NCBI GenBank assembly: GCA_020849795.1 | Contig: JADZFR010000020.1 | Span: 1-42,159, forward strand | Source of the DNA: Planctomycetota bacterium | GTDB lineage: Bacteria > Planctomycetota > UBA8742 > UBA2392 | Length of the DNA: 42,159 nucleotides | Direction of reading: 5' to 3' | Shown: in pieces, positions 7,571-16,265 of the stretch | Layout: each line of letters begins with the position of its first letter | Numbering within the stretch: the first letter of the stretch is position 1 | Notes under the pieces: generated by a model | Seen by the model: only the letters and a program-made list of their open reading frames with translations | Databases searched by the model: none | What the model was told of the DNA's origin: nothing | Translations under genes and position numbers: made by a program

Positions 7571-8389
7571 CTACCAGAGCAGCTTACGGGTTCCCGGGTT
7601 GAGTTCGACGATGGCATCCTTGAGGGTCTTCAGGTAACTGAGGTCGGCCTCGATATCCGTGTCGCCGATGCAGCGGCCAGTCCTTGTGAAATGAACCATT
7701 CGCTCCTTGATCGAGGTTCCGGTGGTGAAAGTAGGCGGCTGACCGGATTTGTCGCGAACTAGCTTTCGACACTCCGCTTCGGTCAGAAGAGGGACTGCGC
7801 TTTGGAACCTCTGTTCCAGCCTGTCGCGTCGGCCCTGCACGATTACGCTGCGATCCATGTAGTCCGGGACACCGCCCCAATAGTCAGCAATCTGGGCGTG
7901 AGCGTGGCCGCGATGCTTACTTGAGTGCCGCTCGCCAGGCCCGGCGATATTGATGTCTTCTATGGCCAAACAACCTACGAGGTACCAGCCAGACTTTCTG
8001 TGGTCAGGCTCTGGCCTGCCTGGCTCGCTCGCGAATGCAAGGTGAGCAATGAACAATAGAAAGTCGCCTGGCCTCGCTTTTGAAAAGAGCACTCTGTCGC
8101 GTGGAGTCCACGTACCGCCGTACGCCATTTCAGTATGGAGATCTGGATCGTCGTGTGCGGTCCAAGAAGCTACTTCCTTTGACATTCCCAAGTACTTTGC
8201 GAGCGACTTCGTGGGCTTATGCCATGAAGGAATATCTTGGTAGGTGTCAACGCTCATATCCGCCGGAGCATACCGGTTATCGATAGGAACAAGCTCAAAG
8301 GTACCGTCCCGATAGACTTCGGATGCCAATCCGTGGCTCCAGTGTTCTTTCTTGTTCGAGAACACGTTTGACCGGAAAACTCGTGGCAT
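7571..8389 (-). CDS. Putative nucleotide-modification-associated (Nmad3-like) protein
   Basis: A 272-residue soluble protein with no signal peptide. The motif order, AHDDPDL (78-84), then PGDFLLF (107-113), then WYLVGCL before an acidic strand, resembles the Nmad2/Nmad3 proteins described near DNA base-hypermodification enzymes of phages and mobile elements; the N-terminal SHGLASEVYRDGTFELVPI also fits. That assignment is from memory and needs a profile search. Nmad proteins have no proven activity. The ATG at 8389 has a GGAGGGGG SD that is contiguous with the tail of the REP palindrome at 8401. It is co-oriented with and 22 bp upstream of the Y1 transposase, and both interrupt the formate dehydrogenase operon, which marks it as acquired cargo. 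Codon use is somewhat less GC-rich at third positions than its neighbours, by eye. Confidence 0.5.
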   Translation of the reverse strand: MPRVFRSNVFSNKKEHWSHGLASEVYRDGTFELVPIDNRYAPADMSVDTYQDIPSWHKPTKSLAKYLGMSKEVASWTAHDDPDLHTEMAYGGTWTPRDRVLFSKARPGDFLLFIAHLAFASEPGRPEPDHRKSGWYLVGCLAIEDINIAGPGERHSSKHRGHAHAQIADYWGGVPDYMDRSVIVQGRRDRLEQRFQSAVPLLTEAECRKLVRDKSGQPPTFTTGTSIKERMVHFTRTGRCIGDTDIEADLSYLKTLKDAIVELNPGTRKLLW

Positions 8390-8400
8390 GTTCCCCCTCC

Positions 8401-8420
8401 CCCCGGCCTTCCGGCCGGGG
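8401..8420 (-). repeat. REP-like palindrome, copy 2
   Basis: CCCCGGCC, TTCC, GGCCGGGG on the plus strand: the reverse complement of copy 1. It lies between the fused diaphorase gene and the Nmad-like gene, and its G-rich tail merges into the SD of the latter. Confidence 0.75.
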
Positions 8421-8436
8421 CTGCTGGCTCTCTGGT

Positions 8437-9969
8437 TCACTCCCCCCGGCCTTCCGGCCGCTTTTCGAACGCCTTGGGGAAGTATTTCAGCGCATCGACC
8501 AGAGGCTTGTGCGCCACCATGCCTAAACCGCAGATGCTGCCTTCTTCCATTTCCCAGCCTACGTCGTTGGCGTGTTTCAATGCGCCCGGGTCGCCGGTCT
8601 TCAGATACTTGCTGACCTGGTTGTGCAGGTAGCGGCTGCCGATGCGGCACGGTGCGCACTGGCCGCAACTTTCCAGCTCAAAGAACTCGAGCTGCCATTG
8701 CGCGGCCTTGGCCATGTCCACGGTGTCATTGAGCACCACGACGCCCGCGCTGCCCAGCATGCTGCCCTCTTTCTGCAAACCCTTGAAATCCAGCGGGACA
8801 TTGCGCTTCTCGATCGGCAGAAAGCCGCTGCTGGCGCCACCCGGGCTGAACGCCATCGGGTTGCCCATATAGCCGCCGGCCACCACCACCAGATCATCCA
8901 GCGTCGCGCCCAAGGGCAACTCATAAACGCCCGGTTTGTTCACGTGGCCTGAAATGCAGTAAAGCTTGCTGCCCGCTTCGGTACGGCCGTGGGCCTTAAA
9001 CTTCGCGCCGCCGTGCGTAACAATGTACGGCACGCACGCAAACGTCTCGACGTTGTTGATCAGCGTCGGCTTTCCGCGAAACCCGAACTCGTGCGGGAAT
9101 GGCGGCTTCAGCCGCGGCATGCCGCGCTTGCCTTCCATGCTTTCCAGCATGGCCGTCTCTTCGCCGCAGATGTACGCGCCATGGCCGCGGTGAAAGTGCC
9201 AATCCAGGTTCTGGATGCTGTCGGGCGCCTTGTGCAGAGCGGCTTTCACGCTCTCGTACTCGGCGTTGAACTCGCCGCGAATGTAAAAATAGACCTCTTT
9301 CGCCCCCACCGCGTGCGCCGCAATCGCCATGCCCTCGATCAACTTGTCGGGGCGGCGCAGCATGGTCTCGCGGTCTTTAAACGTCGCGGGCTCGGCTTCG
9401 TCGGCGTTGCACACGACATATCGAACAGGCTCTTTCTGCGACGCCACGCCTTTCCACTTAATGTGCGCCGGAAAACCCGCGCCGCCGCGGCCCTGCAACC
9501 CGCTGTCCTCAAGCAGCTTGAAGATGTCTTCGGGCTTGAGTTTGCGCGCGGCTTCCAGGGCTGCAAAGCGGAAGTCCTGCTTGCCGGCAAGGTTGAGCGG
9601 CAGATCGTCGTTGGCTGGCGTGACGGCACGTTCCTGCTTTGCCCAGTCGATCACCTGCATGTCTTCGTCCAGCGCCGCGGGCGCGCGATCGCATTGGCCA
9701 AGGCACGTTGCTTCGGTGACTTCCTTGCCCTGCGCACGCAGCTTCTTGATCACGTCGTCGGCGCCGAACAGCCGGCAGGTCAGCCCATTGCACACGCGCA
9801 TGCGTCTGCCCGGCTTGTTGATCAGGTGATAAAAGGTGCCCGCGCCCCAGATTTCCGCTTCGGAAACGCGCGTGAGCTTGGCGATCTTGCGCACGTTTTC
9901 TTCGGTGACGCCGCCCATTTCGGTCAGCAGTTCAAGCACGCGTTCACGGTCTGCGCCGGTCTTCTGCAT
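8437..9969 (-). CDS. Fused NuoE-NuoF type NAD(H) diaphorase subunit of formate dehydrogenase
   Basis: A 510-residue fusion of the two small subunits of FdsABG-like formate dehydrogenases. Residues ~1-110 are NuoE-like with a thioredoxin-fold [2Fe-2S] site (Cys60, Cys65, Cys89, Cys93). Residues ~130-500 are NuoF-like: FMN site GRGGAGFP (160-167), NADH site GEETAMLESMEGKRG (269-283) and a [4Fe-4S] site (Cys435/438/441 plus Cys480). It passes electrons between the alpha subunit and NAD(P). The ATG at 9969 has an AAGGAA SD; upstream in-frame codons look non-coding. The last codons (RPEGRGE, stop) are encoded by a REP palindrome, so the native C-terminus has been replaced. It was presumably adjacent to fdhA before the 1.4-kb module came in. 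Confidence 0.92.
   Translation of the reverse strand: MQKTGADRERVLELLTEMGGVTEENVRKIAKLTRVSEAEIWGAGTFYHLINKPGRRMRVCNGLTCRLFGADDVIKKLRAQGKEVTEATCLGQCDRAPAALDEDMQVIDWAKQERAVTPANDDLPLNLAGKQDFRFAALEAARKLKPEDIFKLLEDSGLQGRGGAGFPAHIKWKGVASQKEPVRYVVCNADEAEPATFKDRETMLRRPDKLIEGMAIAAHAVGAKEVYFYIRGEFNAEYESVKAALHKAPDSIQNLDWHFHRGHGAYICGEETAMLESMEGKRGMPRLKPPFPHEFGFRGKPTLINNVETFACVPYIVTHGGAKFKAHGRTEAGSKLYCISGHVNKPGVYELPLGATLDDLVVVAGGYMGNPMAFSPGGASSGFLPIEKRNVPLDFKGLQKEGSMLGSAGVVVLNDTVDMAKAAQWQLEFFELESCGQCAPCRIGSRYLHNQVSKYLKTGDPGALKHANDVGWEMEEGSICGLGMVAHKPLVDALKYFPKAFEKRPEGRGE
8444..8460 (-). repeat. REP-like palindrome, copy 3, inside a gene end
   Basis: CCCCGGCC, TTCC, GGCCG: a slightly shortened copy, same orientation as copy 2, spaced 43 bp from it. 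It overlaps the final codons and lies just before the stop of the NuoEF fusion, showing that the repeat inserted into or converted the gene end. Confidence 0.7.
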
Positions 9970-10104
9970 CGTCGTTCCTTGTTTCTGTGACGCGCAGTCT
10001 AGGATTCTATTGGCCCGCGGGGACACCGTGCCTCGTTTCTTTGCTTGCGCCCGGGGGGCCCGCTTCCCACAATCGGACATTGCTCACAGCCACGGGTCCA
10101 GGTT

Positions 10105-11133
10105 ATGGCCACGGCATTCCGCCTGGTGTTTGCGCTCGCGCTGGTCACCGCTGCCGCCGGATACACCGGCGCCAAGGACGATCCCGCGCCGGCAGACCAG
10201 TTCGTGCTGTATCGCGTGGCGGGCCGCACCTGGATGTTGAAGCGCTCGCCCAAGCCCGGCCAGGAAGGCGGCGACGACCGGATCACCTACTTGCGGCACG
10301 AAGTAACCGCGGTGTGGGACGACCGCGCCGAAATGCGGCAAGCCATCCTCGACGCAAACAAGAAAGAGTCCGAGGGCGCAGCCACAAACGTCAAAGTCGC
10401 GTTTCAGGCCGACAGCCTGATCTTTCGCGACCCGGTCGGGTTTCGCAAAGTCAAGCCGGAGAAAATCAAGGTGCCCGCCGGGACATTCGATTGCGTGCGC
10501 TGGGAAAACGACATCGACGGCGGCGCAATCCTGTGGCGAAGCGTGGATTACCCAACCCTGGTGGTAAAGTCCGATGACCGCTTCGGAACCCGCGAACTGA
10601 TTGAACTGGATGTGGTCGAGGGCGACCCCGGCTACAAGGCGCCGAAGGCCAAGAAGAAAAAGAAGGGCGAGGCCGAAGACGCCGAGATTACCGACACCCG
10701 GCTGTTCGGCACCAAGGGGCGCAAGTGGATTCTCAAGACCACAACCCAGCGCGGCAAGAACCGCGTTCGCAGTTTTCTGGTGCAGCAGTACGAGGTTACG
10801 GCGGCTGACAAGGAAAGCTGCGAGCTTGAGATCACGGACCTGACGCTCACGCTGGAGAAGCTCAAGGGTGCCAAGGTCGAAAAGTTCAGCATCCACTTTG
10901 CTGACGGGCTGCGCGACTGGCTTGAGCCCAGGCGGCGCTCAAGGCTTGACCGCACGGAAAAACGCATCACGATTGCGGGCCTGCTGGAGTGCCAGGTGCA
11001 CACGTATGAAGACGAAGAAGGCCGCGCATGCAGCGCATGGTACGCCAAGGCGTGGCCGGGGCTTGTAGTGCGCCTGACAGTCACGGGCGAAGACTTTGAA
11101 CAGTTGACTGAACTTGTGCAGTTCGATGAATGA
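10105..11133 (+). CDS. Secreted protein with two copies of a GRxW/AGxFxC domain
   Basis: A 342-residue exported protein (signal peptide MATAFRLVFALALVTAAAG). It contains two tandem related domains, about 32-190 and 210-342. Each starts with a strand like VAGRTWMLK or TKGRKWILK, has a central Ala-Gly-x-Phe/Leu-x-Cys strand (VPAGTFDCV; IAGLLECQV), a Trp in a following strand (ILWRSVD; SAWYAKA), then Pro-x-Leu-Val-Val-Lys/Arg. The downstream EF-hand gene ends in a third copy. I know no named family for it; the strand-rich pattern recalls small beta-sheet lipoprotein domains. The two copies are joined by a Lys-rich linker (PKAKKKKKGEAED). The ATG at 10105 follows an AGG; it is 19 nt before the EF-hand gene, so they are co-transcribed. 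Confidence 0.75.
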   Translation: MATAFRLVFALALVTAAAGYTGAKDDPAPADQFVLYRVAGRTWMLKRSPKPGQEGGDDRITYLRHEVTAVWDDRAEMRQAILDANKKESEGAATNVKVAFQADSLIFRDPVGFRKVKPEKIKVPAGTFDCVRWENDIDGGAILWRSVDYPTLVVKSDDRFGTRELIELDVVEGDPGYKAPKAKKKKKGEAEDAEITDTRLFGTKGRKWILKTTTQRGKNRVRSFLVQQYEVTAADKESCELEITDLTLTLEKLKGAKVEKFSIHFADGLRDWLEPRRRSRLDRTEKRITIAGLLECQVHTYEDEEGRACSAWYAKAWPGLVVRLTVTGEDFEQLTELVQFDE

Positions 11134-11158
11134 AACCAGGAACTCAGGAGAAATGAAT

Positions 11159-12244
11159 ATGAACGCGAAAATCGGGATGTGGCTGTTTGCCGCAACACTG
11201 CTGTGCGGCGGGTTGTCGGCGCAAATGGGAGGCGCCGAGGAGGGCGACGAGACCGATGCCGAGGTCAACGGGTACTTCGAAACCCTGGACACCGACAAAA
11301 ACGACACGATCACGCTCAGCGAGTTGAAAACCGCGCTTCGCAAAGAAGCCTCCACCGAGGAAGGCGCGGAGATGCTCTACCTGACTTACTTGCAGATGTA
11401 CCTGCTGGATTACCTCAGCGCCGACAAGGACGACAACAACGAGCTGACCAAGGCCGAGCTGAAGAAGTACCTCACAGCCCGGAACAGCGACCCCGAGTTC
11501 AAGGCCGAGCTGTCCGCCAAAGACATGAAGGTCGTCGAGGCCGAGTACCTGACGCCCTACGTCAATGAAATCTACAAGGAAATGGACACCGACAAAGACG
11601 GCTCGCTGTCCCGCAAAGAGGCCGCAGCCGCTGACAACGGCGAAGAACCCAGCGATGAAGAGTGGAAGGCAGTCGATACCGACAGCGACGGCAAGGTCAG
11701 CAAGGCCGAGTTCAGCGCATACCTGAAGTCAGAACTGGCCAAGAGCTACAGCGTGGCCAAGGACGAAAAGGGCACCGAGGCCAAGCCCACGGAAACCAAG
11801 CCCGGCGAGATCGACGCATACGCGCTGTACAAGAAGAAGGGCCGCAACTGGACCATGCGCACCGAGTCAGACTACAGCGGTTTCAAGAACACCACCTACA
11901 TGAAGACCGAGATCATCGAAGTCACCGAAACCTACGCGATGGTCAAGTACACCATGCTCGACAAGGACAAGAAGCCGATGGCCATGCCGGCCACCGAGAC
12001 CAAGCTCGAGTTCAAGACCGCAAGCGGCAATGGCGGAACGCCTGGCGAGGCGCCGAAGACAGAAGACGAGACCATCAAGGTTGAAGCCGGCGAATTCGAG
12101 TGCGTGAAGACCACGACCGAAGCCAACGGCGCCAAGAGCATCGTGTGGACTGCGAAAAAGACCCCCGGCTTGCTGGTCAAAGTTGTCAGTGAGGGCGGCG
12201 GCGGCAAGACCACCATGGAACTGGTTGAGTTCAAAGACGAGTAA
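11159..12244 (+). CDS. Secreted EF-hand calcium-binding protein with C-terminal GRxW/AGxFxC domain
   Basis: A 361-residue exported protein with signal peptide to about residue 21. Four canonical 12-residue EF-hand loops are visible: 44-55 (starts DTDKNDT), 89-100 (DKDDNNE), 143-154 (DTDKDGS) and 173-184 (DTDSDGK), each ending in Glu, so all should bind Ca2+. After an acidic Lys/Thr/Pro linker the C-terminal ~145 residues repeat the domain of the upstream gene (KKGRNWTMR, VEAGEFECV, SIVWTAKKTPGLLVK). The AGGAG SD is 8 nt from the ATG at 11159; an ATG at 11153 is too close. It sits 25 bp after its neighbour and is followed by a strong terminator, so the two form an operon. The job may be Ca-dependent surface binding; substrate unknown. 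Confidence 0.8.
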   Translation: MNAKIGMWLFAATLLCGGLSAQMGGAEEGDETDAEVNGYFETLDTDKNDTITLSELKTALRKEASTEEGAEMLYLTYLQMYLLDYLSADKDDNNELTKAELKKYLTARNSDPEFKAELSAKDMKVVEAEYLTPYVNEIYKEMDTDKDGSLSRKEAAAADNGEEPSDEEWKAVDTDSDGKVSKAEFSAYLKSELAKSYSVAKDEKGTEAKPTETKPGEIDAYALYKKKGRNWTMRTESDYSGFKNTTYMKTEIIEVTETYAMVKYTMLDKDKKPMAMPATETKLEFKTASGNGGTPGEAPKTEDETIKVEAGEFECVKTTTEANGAKSIVWTAKKTPGLLVKVVSEGGGGKTTMELVEFKDE

Positions 12245-12261
12245 GCTGCAAGCCTTCCAAG

Positions 12262-12297
12262 CCGGGCCGGGCGCAATGCCCGGCCCGGTTTCATTTG
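12262..12297 (+). terminator. Intrinsic terminator after the EF-hand gene
   Basis: An 11-bp perfect stem (CCGGGCCGGGC, 12262-12272; loop GCAAT; GCCCGGCCCGG, 12278-12288) is followed by TTTCATTT. It starts 18 nt after the stop. Confidence 0.85.
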
Positions 12298-12438
12298 CGT
12301 CCGGATAAAACCGCTTTCGCTTTTTTCCCAAAGTCGCGCAAAGCCCGCTGCCGAATGCAGGGATACCGTCCGGTCCCCTTGGCCCGGGCGCACCCAAGCG
12401 CCACCCACGTCCACGGACGATTTCTTGAAGGAGACACG

Positions 12439-13191
12439 ATGACAAAGAGCCGCATTTCGATGGTCGTCGCAGCAGCCGGCCTGTTGATGGTCGGGTTGCT
12501 TGCGGCTGCGCTTTTCAGCCCCGGTGACGATGAACCGGTCGAAGAACAGACTTCAGACGCCGAGAAGATCAAGCCGGTCGACGTCACCCCGGTGAAGTCG
12601 TCCAACGTGCTTGGCTATGACGTGGTCACGCCGCCCCTGAACTCGGACCCGCTGCCCGCGCCCGTGAAGCCCGAGCCAAAGCCTGAGCCCAAAGTTGAGC
12701 CCAAGCCCGCGGCAACCGGCGGCGTGGTTGAGCACAAAATCCAGCCCGGCGACATGGTCAGCAAGCTGGCGGTCCAGTACGGCTGCAAGGTTGAGGACAT
12801 CTACAAGATGAACGAGGGCCTGGATGCCTCCAACGCGCACAAGCTGCGCGTCGGCCAGACAATCAAGATCCCAAGCGGGCCCGGCGGCGCCGAGGCTGTA
12901 AAAGCCGCCGAAACCAAGCCCAAGGGCGACTGGTTTCCCGCACGCACCGTGACCGCTGAGGCAGGCGACACCGCCTACAGCCTGGCGATCGAGTACTACG
13001 GCAACATGTACCTGTTTCGAAAGATTGTCGATGCCAACCCCGAGCTTGCCTGGGGCGATCGCCTCAAGGGCGGCGAGCAGGTCAGCCTGCCTGAGTACGG
13101 CACCGCACCCGCACAGGCCAGCAAGCCCAAAGAAGAAAAGCCGGCCGGCGAAACCGTCGAGCGCAGCAGCCTGATCCCGCCGCGCAAGTAA
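12439..13191 (+). CDS. Membrane-anchored LysM peptidoglycan-binding protein
   Basis: A 250-residue protein with one N-terminal membrane segment or uncleaved signal (about 5-29, no lipobox), an acidic and Pro/Lys-rich spacer (PKPEPKPEPKVEPKP, about 75-92), and a clear LysM domain (about 95-145: VEHKIQPGDMVSKLAVQY through LRVGQTIKIP). A second, less typical LysM-like unit follows (EAGDTAYSLAIEYYG, then GGEQVSLPEYG) as in proteins with a LysM plus a SafA/XkdP-like tail. It probably attaches an envelope function to peptidoglycan; no enzymatic domain is present. The ATG at 12439 has a GAAGGAGA SD. It stands alone between two terminators. Confidence 0.85.
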   Translation: MTKSRISMVVAAAGLLMVGLLAAALFSPGDDEPVEEQTSDAEKIKPVDVTPVKSSNVLGYDVVTPPLNSDPLPAPVKPEPKPEPKVEPKPAATGGVVEHKIQPGDMVSKLAVQYGCKVEDIYKMNEGLDASNAHKLRVGQTIKIPSGPGGAEAVKAAETKPKGDWFPARTVTAEAGDTAYSLAIEYYGNMYLFRKIVDANPELAWGDRLKGGEQVSLPEYGTAPAQASKPKEEKPAGETVERSSLIPPRK

Positions 13192-13209
13192 GCCGCATCA
13201 CGAAAGCGA

Positions 13210-13242
13210 AACGCCCGCTAACATGCGGGCGTTTTGATTTTT
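13210..13242. terminator. Bidirectional terminator between convergent genes
   Basis: AACGCCCGC (13210-13218), 6-nt loop, GCGGGCGTT (13225-13233), then a T-rich run on the plus strand (TTTTGATTTTT). It separates the LysM gene from the minus-strand gene at 13250. Confidence 0.85.
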
Positions 13243-13249
13243 CTGGCAG

Positions 13250-13708
13250 CTACTTCTTCTTGCCTGCTGCGTCTTCGGCCGCATCTTCGGTCTCTTCGTT
13301 GACCTTGGCGTGCTGGCCCGTGGCCGGTTGCGGCGTCATTTCGGGCTCGGCCTCAAGGATGATTTCAAGGGCGCGCCTTATGTCGTCGATCTGGTCCAGC
13401 AGCATTTTGGGGTGCGCGACAATCGGCTCAAGCTCGGTCTTGCTGTCGAACACCTGCTTGGTCAGCAGCGCCAGGTGCGCGCACAGTACCGTCTCAAGCG
13501 AGTTCAGCCACGCGATCACCCACGCCCGAAACGCCTGCTGGTCGTACTCGACCATCTTGCCGCGCGGGTTCACGATGTGCTCAAGGCGCACCATGCGCAA
13601 CGTCTCGATCGTTTCTTCGGCGACAAGTCCGCGCAGCCTGAGGATATGCTCGCGCAGGCCGGTGTCATCGATGTCAGGAATCGGCATTCTGTCGCTCATG
13701 AAGCACAT
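13250..13708 (-). CDS. Hypothetical helical protein
   Basis: A 152-residue cytoplasmic protein I do not recognise. It is predicted helical throughout (GLREHILRLRGLVAEETIE, then a leucine-rich stretch LNSLETVLCAHLALLTKQ) with a low-complexity acidic tail ending in Lys-Lys-Lys. Three nearby ATGs are possible (13708, 13699, 13687); I list the longest, which has an AGGA about 10 nt upstream. It lies 45 bp downstream of the HTH gene on the same strand, and the two proteins share a similar design (acidic tail, central helices), so they are likely co-expressed partners. Confidence 0.6.
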   Translation of the reverse strand: MCFMSDRMPIPDIDDTGLREHILRLRGLVAEETIETLRMVRLEHIVNPRGKMVEYDQQAFRAWVIAWLNSLETVLCAHLALLTKQVFDSKTELEPIVAHPKMLLDQIDDIRRALEIILEAEPEMTPQPATGQHAKVNEETEDAAEDAAGKKK

Positions 13709-13753
13709 CCCGGTTGAATCCTGATCCTGCCGGCCCTGTCAAGAAGGCCCGTG

Positions 13754-14341
13754 CTACTCTTCGTCGCCGTCTACGCCGCGCCCTTCCCTGTTGAAGCGGC
13801 CTTCCTCGCAGGCGACGATGAAACTCTCAAGCCGTCCCTTCAGCTTGTCCCACATCCGGCGCAGCTTCTTGGATTCATCATCGTCAATCATGCCGTCGCC
13901 GGTCAGTGACTTTTCGGCGTGGTGGATCATGTCAGCAAAGTCATTCAGCGAACTGATCGTGGCCGACACAAAGTTCTGCGTCTGTTCGTTACCGTGCACC
14001 GGGTTGGAGGTGTAGTAGCCACGGGCGACGCGGCACAGAAAGTGAATGATCTCCAGATCCTGGCTGAGGTGAAACATCGTCACCAGCTTGTCCAGCGGGT
14101 TGCGGGCACCGCTGGCGCTGGGGTTCTTCTTGGTGCGCGGCGGCTGTGTCCACTTGTAGACGAGGCTAAGGCTGACATCCAGCGCGCGCGAAATGCGCTT
14201 GGGCCCGGCGCGGTCGACCGCCTGCTTGAGCACCTTGTGGGTGTCGTCCAACAGGCCTTCGAGCAATTGTTCATCAGATTGCTGCTCTTCTGCCAGCAAT
14301 GCCTCGTCCGAGGCAGGTTCGGGCTCAGATCGTTTCGCCAT
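13754..14341 (-). CDS. Helix-turn-helix protein resembling phage CII-type regulators
   Basis: A 195-residue cytoplasmic protein. Residues ~46-66 (GPKRISRALDVSLSLVYKWT) form a helix-turn-helix like those of the Phage_CP76/CII regulators, followed by NPLDKLVTMFHLSQDLEIIHFLC, where that family has a helix that reads NPLxK and a short C-terminal bundle. The rest is helical with an acidic tail. It probably binds DNA as an oligomer. It is divergent from mtnA, with only 68 bp between them and overlapping -10 boxes, so it may control that promoter or itself. The exact family is uncertain; phage origin is possible but no other phage gene is near. Confidence 0.6.
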   Translation of the reverse strand: MAKRSEPEPASDEALLAEEQQSDEQLLEGLLDDTHKVLKQAVDRAGPKRISRALDVSLSLVYKWTQPPRTKKNPSASGARNPLDKLVTMFHLSQDLEIIHFLCRVARGYYTSNPVHGNEQTQNFVSATISSLNDFADMIHHAEKSLTGDGMIDDDESKKLRRMWDKLKGRLESFIVACEEGRFNREGRGVDGDEE

Positions 14342-14370
14342 GGGTATGCTCAGGGAATGGGTTCCATTTC

Positions 14371-14378
14371 AATATAGT
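14371..14378. promoter_or_regulatory. Overlapping divergent -10 boxes
   Basis: The sequence AATATAGT gives TATAGT (14373-14378) toward mtnA and TATATT (14376-14371) toward the HTH gene. Both match 5 of 6 consensus positions. -35 matches are weak on both sides, which suits a regulated bidirectional promoter. Confidence 0.4.
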
Positions 14379-14409
14379 ATGCGCACCCCCTGAAAGCGAA
14401 GGATTGCCC

Positions 14410-15405
<996 letters not shown>

Positions 15406-15493
15406 GTGCGCGGCTGCAACCGTGGCCCGTTATCACCCCGCATGGTCTCTCCGCCTTGACGCTATAGGGACGCGGGGCTACTTTCGGACCCAT

Positions 15494-15570
<77 letters not shown>

Positions 15571-15578
15571 GGAAACCG

Positions 15579-15607
15579 GCGCCCGGCCTTCACCGGGCGC
15601 TTTGCTT
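15579..15607 (+). terminator. Terminator after tRNA-Pro
   Basis: GCGCCCGG (15579-15586), loop CCTTCA, CCGGGCGC (15593-15600), then TTTGCTT, beginning 8 nt after the tRNA CCA end. Confidence 0.8.
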
Positions 15608-15620
15608 AGGACACGAGCCC

Positions 15621-16127
15621 ATGCGTTGGATTGCGATGTTCAGCCTGTTGCTGCTGATTGCCGCCTGCGGCTCGAACGCAGCCAATGACAGCCAGGCCGT
15701 CTGGTTGCCCAAGTTCACGACGCCCGAAGACGCGCTTGAGGTGTATGCGCGGGCCATCGAGTCGGGCGACGTAGAGCTTGCCGCAAGCTGCGTGGCACAC
15801 GACGAACGTGAAGCCTACGAGCCGGCACTGCGCGGCCAGTTTCGCCAGTCGAAGGAACTTGGCCTGCGCTGGAAGATCGAAGTCGTCAAGGACTCGGCCC
15901 AAAGCGACGACAAGGTGGCCCGGGTACAGATTCGCTACGTGCCGGTAGACGAAAACGGCAAGTTCAAGCCGCAGAAGAACAACAAGGGTGAAGAAGCGCC
16001 CGTCCAGACCTCGTGGCTGGTGTTCATCAAACAGGCCGATAACACCTGGCGGCACAGCCCTACCAGAAGCCGAGAAATGAACACGCCGCCTGAGCAACCA
16101 CTGCCGCCTGGCAACAGCCCGGACTAG
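15621..16127 (+). CDS. Lipoprotein with a DUF4878/NTF2-like look
   Basis: A 168-residue lipoprotein: leader [17 protein letters not shown] gives lipobox LIAAC (Cys16). The mature part begins with [20 protein letters not shown], a helix typical of the NTF2-like fold, followed by strands ([39 protein letters not shown]) in the order seen in small DUF4878-type lipoproteins. No catalytic residues can be named. The ATG at 15621 follows an AGGA. It lies directly after the tRNA terminator. Function unknown; probably a periplasmic binding or accessory protein. Confidence 0.7.
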   Translation: MRWIAMFSLLLLIAACGSNAANDSQAVWLPKFTTPEDALEVYARAIESGDVELAASCVAHDEREAYEPALRGQFRQSKELGLRWKIEVVKDSAQSDDKVARVQIRYVPVDENGKFKPQKNNKGEEAPVQTSWLVFIKQADNTWRHSPTRSREMNTPPEQPLPPGNSPD

Positions 16128-16265
16128 ACCGGTCTTGCTGCACGGCGACCCGCGAATTCTGGAAGGCTCTGTTGCCCTGGTTCGTTCCAGTTGCCGCGAT
16201 TGCACAATTCGTGTAGATGATCCGTTGTGTAACCCATCGACCAACCATCCAAAGAGAACTCGCCT

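Noticed and set aside
13250..14341. Toxin-antitoxin pair
   Set aside because: Both proteins are larger than typical modules, neither has a toxin fold, and the first has a CII-like HTH, so the call is not supported.
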